NCBI GenBank assembly: GCA_943913325.1
Contig: CALTXP010000028.1
Location: forward strand, 1 to 16,893
Direction of reading: 5' to 3'
Length of the DNA: 16,893 nt
Origin: an uncultured Anaerococcus sp.
Lineage (GTDB): Bacteria > Bacillota > Clostridia > Tissierellales > Peptoniphilaceae
The stretch's first letter is position 1. Each line of letters starts with the position of its first letter. The notes beneath the pieces were generated by a model. It had not been told where the DNA came from and made no database searches. It saw nothing but the letters and a program-made list of their open reading frames with translations. The position numbers and the translations under genes were made by a program. Below are positions 7,838 to 13,885 of this stretch, one piece after another.

Positions 7838-8686
7838 ATGAAAAAATTAGGAAAATTAACTTTAGGATTAGCTCTATTATTAGGCCTAAGCGCATGTGGT
7901 TCAAATGAAAGTGCAGACAAAGATACAGGAGAAAAATCTCAAACAGAAGTAAGCGATACAATTAAAATTGGTGTTGTAGGTGAAAAAAACGAGGTTTGGG
8001 ATGAAGTTATCAAAAGATATGAGAAAGGAACAGGTAAAAAAGCAGAACTAGTTAAATTCTCTGACTATGCCCAGCCAAATGAAGCACTTATAAGCGGAGA
8101 TATAGATGTAAATAGCTACCAACACCATAAGTTCTTAAATGAATTTAATGATGAACAAGCTGATGAAAAAGTGGTTTCAATTGCTGATACAATGCTTGCT
8201 CCATTAGGATTTTATTCAAATCAAATAAAAAGTCTAGATGATTTAAAGGATGGTGATAGGATTGCTATTTCAAACGACCCATCCAATGGACCTAGGGCCT
8301 TATTCTTATTACAAAGTGCAGGAGTTATAAAAGTAAAAGGTGAGCCAGGAGAATCAATTAGCCTAGATGATATTACAGACAATCCAAAGAACTTAGAATT
8401 CATAGAAATGGATCCAGCTCAAACAGCAAGAAGTTTAGATGATGTAGTAGCTGCTGCTATTAATGATAATTTTGCCCTAGATTCTGGATTAAGTCCTAAA
8501 GAAGATGCAATCTATCTAGAGGACCCAGAAGATCCAGATGCAAAAATTTATGTAAATGTTATTGCTACAAGAGCTGAGGACAAAGATAATGAAGCTTACA
8601 AAGAACTTGTAGAATATTATCAAACAGATGAAACAAAAAAAGACTATGATAAGTACACTGATGGGGCGTGGATACCAGCTTGGTAA
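7838..8686 (+). CDS. metQ: Methionine-binding lipoprotein MetQ (NlpA family)
   Basis: This surface lipoprotein captures methionine and delivers it to MetI/MetN. The 282-aa precursor begins with a lipoprotein signal ending in the lipobox LSAC; Cys20 is the predicted lipidated residue. The mature part follows the NlpA/MetQ pattern: the IKIGVVGEKNEVWDEV strand, a GDIDVNSYQHHKFL segment, a SNDPSNGPRALFLLQ ligand-binding stretch and the family C-terminus DGAWIPAW. A strong AAGGAGGAG Shine-Dalgarno precedes the ATG. As the third transporter gene it completes MetNIQ. I see no convincing terminator between it and the next gene, so partial readthrough to 8760-9215 is possible. Confidence 0.95.
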   Translation: MKKLGKLTLGLALLLGLSACGSNESADKDTGEKSQTEVSDTIKIGVVGEKNEVWDEVIKRYEKGTGKKAELVKFSDYAQPNEALISGDIDVNSYQHHKFLNEFNDEQADEKVVSIADTMLAPLGFYSNQIKSLDDLKDGDRIAISNDPSNGPRALFLLQSAGVIKVKGEPGESISLDDITDNPKNLEFIEMDPAQTARSLDDVVAAAINDNFALDSGLSPKEDAIYLEDPEDPDAKIYVNVIATRAEDKDNEAYKELVEYYQTDETKKDYDKYTDGAWIPAW

Positions 8687-8759
8687 GATAAGCTTTGTAA
8701 CTTTCTCTCTTGGGTAATAAGTAATAAATAGCATAAAATTATTTTAAGGAGAGAAGTGA

Positions 8760-9215
8760 ATGAAATATAAAAGAAAAAGCAAAGAGTTAGTATTCGTATT
8801 AGCTGGGTTCTTTCTTCTAGCAGGTCTTTTATATAGCTTTTTTAAACAAAATTCTAACGGTATAGCAAAGATATTTGGGCCATATGAAATGACAGAGGTT
8901 TATAAATCTGAGCGAGCTTTTGGTAATGATTATTTTGATATTTATCAGTTAAAACTTAAAGATACTACTACGACTTTAGACGAAAAAAGCATAGGTAAAG
9001 ACTATTACGAAAAGGTCAGAGGGTTCAAACAGATTATGGATACAGAAAGTTCTAATATAGAAAATTATAATCGATTACTAGAATCTATTAATTCTATAGA
9101 AAAAGCAGATGGAACAAAGTACTTCTATGAACAAAGTCAAAGAGAAGACCACAGGATAATATATATTTATAATTCTGTAAAAGATTTAGGTTATCTTTTT
9201 GATTTACAAATATAA
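8760..9215 (+). CDS. Hypothetical membrane-anchored protein
   Basis: I do not recognise this 151-aa protein. A basic N-terminus (MKYKRKSK) is followed by one hydrophobic segment at about residues 9-28. The rest (29-151) is charged and probably lies outside the cell, with several Tyr-rich stretches and no cysteine. A good Shine-Dalgarno AAGGAG (8746-8751) lies 8 nt before the ATG. A weak promoter-like pair (TTGGGT 8710-8715, TAAAAT 8734-8739, 18-nt spacing) may give its own transcription. A MITE-like inverted repeat starts 13 nt after its stop. It may be lineage-specific, and its function cannot be inferred from context. Confidence 0.65.
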   Translation: MKYKRKSKELVFVLAGFFLLAGLLYSFFKQNSNGIAKIFGPYEMTEVYKSERAFGNDYFDIYQLKLKDTTTTLDEKSIGKDYYEKVRGFKQIMDTESSNIENYNRLLESINSIEKADGTKYFYEQSQREDHRIIYIYNSVKDLGYLFDLQI

Positions 9216-9228
9216 GTGTAGATTGAGA

Positions 9229-9317
9229 GACTGTTGCAAAACTATGAATAATTATCGTTCCATAATTAGAAGGTTCTCCTAATGATTTTAGGACGATTTA
9301 TTCATTCTGCAACAGTC
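9229..9317. repeat. MITE-like inverted repeat / long imperfect hairpin
   Basis: GACTGTTGCA (9229-9238) is matched by its exact inverse TGCAACAGTC (9308-9317). Complementarity continues inward through ATGAATAA / TTATTCAT and ATCGTTC / GGACGAT. The centre is itself near-palindromic (CCATAATTAG / CTAATGATTTTAGG), so the whole 89 nt folds into one interrupted hairpin. The ends resemble the CTGTTGCAAA core of some IS6-family terminal repeats, suggesting a non-autonomous element or IS-derived remnant. I see no transposase and no clear target-site duplication. It might also act as a transcription barrier, although the T run after it is short (CTTTTG). Confidence 0.6.
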
Positions 9318-9341
9318 ACTTTTGTGTGTATTTATGATATC

Positions 9342-9369
9342 TTTAAACGTTATAAATATAACGTATAAT
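9342..9369 (+). promoter_or_regulatory. Promoter with palindromic operator upstream of gpx
   Basis: A perfect -10 TATAAT (9364-9369) lies 28 nt before the gpx ATG; the -35 is poor (TTTAAA at 9342-9347, 16-nt spacing). Between them sits the inverted repeat ACGTTATA-AA-TATAACGT (9347-9364), with 8-bp arms matching perfectly. Its position over the spacer is where a repressor would block polymerase. It partly resembles Fur/PerR-family boxes (TTATAA...), but the spacing is not that of the canonical PerR box. Confidence 0.65.
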
Positions 9370-9397
9370 ATTATCAGAGTTAAACAAAGGAGTTTAT

Positions 9398-9880
9398 ATG
9401 ACGACTATTTATGATTTTAAAGTAAAAGATACAGAAGGTAAGGAAGTTTCCCTTGAGAAATATAGAGAAAAAGTCTTATTAATAGTAAATACAGCTACGG
9501 AATGTGGATTTACACCTCAGTATGATGGTCTTCAAAAGTTGTATGAAACTTATAAAGATCGTGGATTTGAAGTATTGGATTTTCCATGCAATCAGTTTGG
9601 AGGACAAGCTCCAGGCACGAATGAAGAGATAGCTAATTTCTGCACAGCAAGATTTGGAACAACTTTTGATAGGTTTGATAAAATAGATGTAAATGGAGAA
9701 AATGAAGATCCTCTTTATACTTTCTTAAAAAATTCTCAAGGAGGCATTTTTGGGGATAAGATTAAATGGAATTTTACAAAGTTTTTAATAGATAGACAAG
9801 GTAATGTAGTAGAACGCTATTCTTCACAAAAGAAACCTGAAAATATAGCAAAAGATATAGAAGGATTATTAGATAAATAA
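9398..9880 (+). CDS. Glutathione peroxidase-family thiol peroxidase (Cys type)
   Basis: This 160-aa cytoplasmic enzyme is expected to reduce hydrogen peroxide or organic hydroperoxides using a peroxidatic cysteine. The active site is visible: Cys36 in NTATECGFTPQY (a cysteine codon, not TGA/selenocysteine), Gln70 in the FGGQ segment, and Trp124-Asn125 in KWNFTKF, which form the family's catalytic tetrad. The FPCNQFGGQAPGTNEEI motif (62-78) is diagnostic. Cys82 (NFCTARFG) lies where thioredoxin-dependent members carry the resolving cysteine, so thioredoxin rather than glutathione is the likely reductant. An AAAGGAG Shine-Dalgarno (9386-9392) precedes the ATG. It shares a transcript with the AMMECR1-like gene one nucleotide downstream. 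Confidence 0.94.
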   Translation: MTTIYDFKVKDTEGKEVSLEKYREKVLLIVNTATECGFTPQYDGLQKLYETYKDRGFEVLDFPCNQFGGQAPGTNEEIANFCTARFGTTFDRFDKIDVNGENEDPLYTFLKNSQGGIFGDKIKWNFTKFLIDRQGNVVERYSSQKKPENIAKDIEGLLDK

Positions 9881-9881
9881 T

Positions 9882-10367
9882 ATGGATCAATTAGTAAAAC
9901 TGGCCAAGGATTCTATACAATATTACTTGGATAATAAAAAATATATAAATGATTATGATGATAGTTTTAAAAGTAATAATAATGGAGCTATAGTTATAGT
10001 AAATAGAGATGACAAAACAGAATTTAGTGGATCAATCTACCCTACTCGTTCTGATATAGGTCTTGATGTAATCCATGAGGCTGTCAATGTTGCTATTTTT
10101 AATAACGCTATTGATTTAACGGATGGCAAGGTAGATCAATTAAATATAATGGTTTATGAAATAACAAAGATCAAACAAATCCAATATATGCAAGAGTTTG
10201 GAATGTATCACGGTTTGCTTTTAAAATACAATAATAACAGTGCCATGGTATTTAGAAACGACTACGAATCAGACTATCAAATGTTTGAGGATGCTATAGA
10301 AAAGGCAAATGTAGATAGTCACGATGTATTTACTTTAGAGAAATTTAAGATCATTAAACACATATAG
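9882..10367 (+). CDS. Small AMMECR1-domain-like protein
   Basis: This 161-aa protein resembles the AMMECR1 family in its order of strands and helices. A GAIVIVNRDDKTEFSGSIYPTR segment occupies the position of the family's LRGCIG signature. It is followed by a helix (LDVIHEAVNVAIFN, 61-74), a DGKVDQLNIMVYEITKIKQI segment and a C-terminal GLLLKYNNNSAMVF half. The conserved Cys of the signature is absent (FSGSI, 48-52), and the protein is a little short for the family. The ATG is one nucleotide after the gpx stop, with only a distant AAGGA, so it is probably translated by coupling. No MEMO-like or radical SAM partner of the AmmeMemoRadiSam set is adjacent. The biochemical role of the family is unknown, and the assignment rests on pattern resemblance. 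Confidence 0.6.
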   Translation: MDQLVKLAKDSIQYYLDNKKYINDYDDSFKSNNNGAIVIVNRDDKTEFSGSIYPTRSDIGLDVIHEAVNVAIFNNAIDLTDGKVDQLNIMVYEITKIKQIQYMQEFGMYHGLLLKYNNNSAMVFRNDYESDYQMFEDAIEKANVDSHDVFTLEKFKIIKHI

Positions 10368-10368
10368 C

Positions 10369-10396
10369 TTGACAATAGAAAACTAATAAGTATTAT
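10369..10396 (+). promoter_or_regulatory. Promoter of ileS leader
   Basis: The -35 TTGACA (10369-10374) begins two bases after the stop codon of the AMMECR1-like gene. The -10 is TATTAT (10391-10396) with a 16-nt spacer. The predicted start near 10403 is about 20 nt upstream of the leader's first helix. Confidence 0.82.
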
Positions 10397-10423
10397 TTAA
10401 TTAGAATATTATACAAATGTTAT

Positions 10424-10603
10424 AAAGACCAGTAACTTTTATGGAAACTTTAGAGAGGCACGTTTGGTGGGATGTGCTAGTGAAAGTAAAAGCGAATATC
10501 ATCTTTTAGTTTAGTGAGTGAAAAAAAGTAGCTTATTACGAAAACCAATCGTTAAGAGTAATTTTAGAAATAAGTGGATCGTCTGTATGGACGATCCTTT
10601 TTT
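10424..10603 (+). ncRNA. Isoleucine T-box-like leader (ATC specifier) of ileS
   Basis: Stem I of a T-box is well formed. The base helix is AAAGA (10424-10428) with TCTTT (10502-10506). The second helix is CTTTTA (10436-10441) with TAAAAG (10487-10492). Between them lies a specifier loop with AGTA on the 5' side and GAA-T-ATC-A on the 3' side. The specifier ATC (10498-10500) reads Ile and fits the downstream ileS. AGAGAG (10452-10457) and the apical TTTGGTGGGA flanked by GCAC/GTGC match the distal elements that contact the tRNA elbow. Unlike the met leader, I cannot find a canonical AAGGTGGNACCGCG core; only AAGTGGATCG overlaps the terminator. The leader ends in an intrinsic terminator. Confidence 0.8.
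10576..10603 (+). terminator. Leader terminator upstream of ileS
   Basis: A perfect 8-bp helix GGATCGTC / GACGATCC with a TGTATG loop is followed by six T. It ends just before the ileS Shine-Dalgarno (AAGGAGAGG), so it can attenuate ileS transcription. Confidence 0.9.
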
Positions 10604-10617
10604 AGTAAGGAGAGGAA

Positions 10618-13600
10618 ATGAGTGAGTTTAAGTCTTTAGATACTAAGAAAACCCGTGAACGTGAGGGAAAAGTAGAAAAATATTGGCAAGATATTAATCT
10701 TTTAGATCAAACTTTTAAAAGCCGTGAAGATGCTGAGGAATATATAATATATGATGGACCTCCAACAGCAAATGGTAAACCAGGCATTCATCACGTCATA
10801 GCTAGAACTTTAAAAGATATGACTAGTCGTTATAAGAATATGAAAGGTTATAAAGTTCTTAAAAAAGCTGGCTGGGATACACATGGTTTGCCAGTAGAAA
10901 TAGAAGTAGAGAAAAAATTAGACTTCCATGATAAGAATGACATAGAAGATTATGGTATAGAAAAGTTTAACAAGTTATGTAAGGAGTCTGTATGGACATA
11001 TTCTGATATGTGGCGTGATATGTCAGATAGGATGGGATATTTATACGATATGGATCATCCATATATAACTATGGATAATGACTATGTAGAAACTGAATGG
11101 TATCTTCTAGATAATGCTTTTAAAAAAGGTCTAATCTATGAGGGAGCAAAGGTTATGCCATACTGTCCAAGATGTGGTACAGGACTTGCAAGCCATGAAG
11201 TTGCCCAAGGTTATCAGATGGATAAAACTATAACTCTTACAGTTAAGTTTAAGAAAAAAGATACAGAAAATGAATACTTCCTAGCATGGACAACTACACC
11301 ATGGACACTTCCATCAAACGTTGCACTTTCAGTAAATCCAGAATTAGAATATGTGAAAATTTATGATAAAACTGATGATTGCTACTATTACATGGCAAAA
11401 TCTCTTTCAGAAAGTCTAATGGAAGGTCACGAATATGAAGTAGTAGAAACTTTAAAGGGCTCTGAAATGGAATACATGAAATATGAGCAACTTTTACCAT
11501 ATGTAGATGTAGATTCTGATCATGCATTTATAATAACCTTAGCTGACTATGTTTCAGCAGAAGACGGCACAGGTATAGTTCACTCTGCACCAGCCTTTGG
11601 TGAGGATGACTATCAAATAGGTAGAAAATATGGTTTAGCCTTTGTACAGCCAGTTGATTTGGAAGGTAATTTTACAGAAACTCCTTGGAAAGGCCAATTT
11701 ATTTTTGACACTAACGAAGACATTTGGCATCATTTAGTAAATGATGGCAAAGTATTCAAAAAACAAACTATAGAGCATAATTATCCACACTGTTGGAGAT
11801 GTCATACACCACTTGTTTATTATGCAAAACCATCTTGGTATATAGAAATGAGCAAATTTTCAGATGAGATGGTAGAAAATAATAAAAATGTAAATTGGTT
11901 TCCTGCAACTATAGGTGAAAAGCGCTTTGGTAATTGGATAGCAAATGTAAAAGATTGGGCAATATCAAGAAGCCGTTACTGGGGTACACCACTTAATATT
12001 TGGAAATGTGATGATTGTGGGCACACACGTACAGTAGGATATCGAAAAGAGCTAGCAGAACTTGCCACAGAGGATATAGATGAAAATATAGAACTACACA
12101 GACCATATGTAGATAATGTATCTATAAAATGTGAACATTGTGGTGGGACAATGCATAGAGTCCCAGATGTAATAGATGTTTGGTTCGATTCAGGAGCAAT
12201 GCCTTTTGCACAGTTACATTATCCGTTTGAAAATAAAGATTTATTTGAAAATTACTACCCAGCTGATTTTATATGTGAAGGCATAGATCAAACTCGTGGA
12301 TGGTTCTACTCATTAATGGCAATTTCTACTATAACTATGGGAAAAGCTCCATACAAAAATGTTCTTGTAAATGACCTAGTAGTAGATAAAGATGGACAAA
12401 AAATGAGTAAATCAAAGGGCAACACCCTAGATCCATTTGAACTTTTCGATAAGTATGGTGCAGATGCAGTTAGATTCTATTCTTTATATGTATCACCAGC
12501 TTGGATGCAAACGAAATTTGACGAACAAGGTCTAATAGAAGTTAAAAACAACTTCTTTAGAACTTATGAAAATGTATATAATTTCTTTAGTCTATATGCC
12601 AATACAGATAACTTAGAAGTAGAAGATTTAGTAAATATTGGGGATGTTAATTTAGAAAAGATAGATAAGTGGTTATATTCTAGACTTAATTCCCTAGTAA
12701 AAGACTATTATGAGCAAATGGAAATCTTTGAATATAACAAAGTAGTTCATATGATTTCTGATTTTGTAGTAGAGGATCTTTCAAATTGGTATATACGTCG
12801 TAATAGAAAGAGATTCTGGACTAGTGAACTTACAGAATCCAAAAAAGCTGTTTACAAGACGACTTATGATGCGCTAATTACTATAGCAAAATTAATAGCT
12901 CCTATAACACCATTTATAGCTGAAGAAGTTTACAGAAACTTAACTGGTGCAAAGACTGTCCATACAGAACTTCTTCCAGAAGCTAATGATTCTTTAATAG
13001 ATACAAATCTAGAAGCTGATATGGATTTAGTTCGTAAGATTGTAAACTTAGGACGTGCTTCACGTGAAAAAGAGTCACTAAAGGTTCGCCAACCACTTGC
13101 AAAAATAATTGTAGATGGATCTTATGAACAAAGAATAGTAGGCCTAGTTCCTCTCATAAAAGAAGAGCTAAATATCAAGGAAGTTGAGTTTGCTGAAGAC
13201 TTATCTGAATTTATGAATTATTTCTTAAAGCCAGATTTTAGAGTAGTAGGACGTATATTCCAATCCAAGGTAAATGACTTTGGTAAATACCTACAAAATG
13301 TAGATGCTAAAGATTTTGTATCAAGGACTGAAGCGGGCCCTGTTGAAATTGACCTAGATGGAGAAAAATATCAAGTTGAAAGAGATTACTTAGATGTAAG
13401 AATCTCTGCCAAAGAAGGTTTTGATGTAGAAATAGATGGAAATGTATTTGTTGTTTTAGATACAGAAATTACAGAAGATCTAAAAGACGAGGGTTATGCA
13501 AGAGAATTTATTTCAAAAATCCAAAATATGAGAAAAGATTCTGGATTTGAAGTAACAGATAGAATAGATATTGCTTATCAGTGTGATGATGATCTTAATA

Positions 13601-13731
13601 GGTCAATAGAAAAATTTGCAGATGAAATAAGATCAGAAACTTTAGCAGATACTTTAGAAAGAAAGAATGTAGATATAAATTCTATAGAACTTAATGATAA
13701 AAGTATAGCTGTAGAAGTAAAAAGAAAATAA
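10618..13731 (+). CDS. ileS: Isoleucyl-tRNA synthetase, long eukaryote-like (type 2) form
   Basis: This class I synthetase charges tRNA-Ile in the cytoplasm. The 1037-aa length and sequence type match the longer IleS2 group rather than the usual bacterial IleS1 with its C-terminal zinc finger. The HIGH region reads PPTANGKPGIHHVIARTLKD (48-67), the GIHH variant. The CP1 editing domain starts near TTTPWTLPSN (225-234), followed by HSAPAFGEDD. The KMSKS loop is exact (595-599). Cysteine pairs (CPRC, CWRC, CDDC, CEHC) lie in the insert regions. The anticodon-binding domain covers about 680-840, and a C-terminal extension follows. A strong AAGGAGAGG precedes the ATG. Expression is probably set by the isoleucine T-box-like leader. 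IleS2 enzymes are known to be less sensitive to mupirocin; that applies here only by inference. Confidence 0.97.
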   Translation: MSEFKSLDTKKTREREGKVEKYWQDINLLDQTFKSREDAEEYIIYDGPPTANGKPGIHHVIARTLKDMTSRYKNMKGYKVLKKAGWDTHGLPVEIEVEKKLDFHDKNDIEDYGIEKFNKLCKESVWTYSDMWRDMSDRMGYLYDMDHPYITMDNDYVETEWYLLDNAFKKGLIYEGAKVMPYCPRCGTGLASHEVAQGYQMDKTITLTVKFKKKDTENEYFLAWTTTPWTLPSNVALSVNPELEYVKIYDKTDDCYYYMAKSLSESLMEGHEYEVVETLKGSEMEYMKYEQLLPYVDVDSDHAFIITLADYVSAEDGTGIVHSAPAFGEDDYQIGRKYGLAFVQPVDLEGNFTETPWKGQFIFDTNEDIWHHLVNDGKVFKKQTIEHNYPHCWRCHTPLVYYAKPSWYIEMSKFSDEMVENNKNVNWFPATIGEKRFGNWIANVKDWAISRSRYWGTPLNIWKCDDCGHTRTVGYRKELAELATEDIDENIELHRPYVDNVSIKCEHCGGTMHRVPDVIDVWFDSGAMPFAQLHYPFENKDLFENYYPADFICEGIDQTRGWFYSLMAISTITMGKAPYKNVLVNDLVVDKDGQKMSKSKGNTLDPFELFDKYGADAVRFYSLYVSPAWMQTKFDEQGLIEVKNNFFRTYENVYNFFSLYANTDNLEVEDLVNIGDVNLEKIDKWLYSRLNSLVKDYYEQMEIFEYNKVVHMISDFVVEDLSNWYIRRNRKRFWTSELTESKKAVYKTTYDALITIAKLIAPITPFIAEEVYRNLTGAKTVHTELLPEANDSLIDTNLEADMDLVRKIVNLGRASREKESLKVRQPLAKIIVDGSYEQRIVGLVPLIKEELNIKEVEFAEDLSEFMNYFLKPDFRVVGRIFQSKVNDFGKYLQNVDAKDFVSRTEAGPVEIDLDGEKYQVERDYLDVRISAKEGFDVEIDGNVFVVLDTEITEDLKDEGYAREFISKIQNMRKDSGFEVTDRIDIAYQCDDDLNRSIEKFADEIRSETLADTLERKNVDINSIELNDKSIAVEVKRK

Positions 13732-13763
13732 AAAATTTCATAAATATTTTTAATAAAAAATTA

Positions 13764-13805
13764 AGACAGGATGGGTAATTTAGCCGTTTTCCTGTCTCTT
13801 TTTAT
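13764..13805 (+). terminator. Intrinsic terminator after ileS
   Basis: The arms AGACAGGA and TCCTGTCT pair perfectly over 8 bp around an 18-nt loop that may pair further (GG/CC). A CTTTTT run follows. It lies 32 nt after the ileS stop codon. Confidence 0.87.
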
Positions 13806-13825
13806 CTATAGCAAAAAAGTAGGAA

Positions 13826-13854
13826 TTGACAAAACGTTTTCAGCGAGTTATACT
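13826..13854 (+). promoter_or_regulatory. Strong promoter of the acyl-CoA dehydrogenase operon, with palindromic spacer
   Basis: TTGACA (13826-13831) and TATACT (13849-13854) are separated by exactly 17 nt. The -35/spacer boundary carries the perfect palindrome AAAACGTTTT (13831-13840). Its right half with flanks (CGTTTTCA) fits the CcpA cre consensus, while the left half has two mismatches, so a cre-like or other operator is possible. The near-consensus promoter, plus an AAGGAGG Shine-Dalgarno before the gene, suggests high expression. Confidence 0.82.
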
Positions 13855-13885
13855 TAATTTAGATAGTAAATTTAAGGAGGTTTAA

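Noticed and set aside
9503..9508. Possible selenocysteine in the glutathione peroxidase
   Set aside because: The active-site codon is TGT (Cys36); no in-frame TGA is present.
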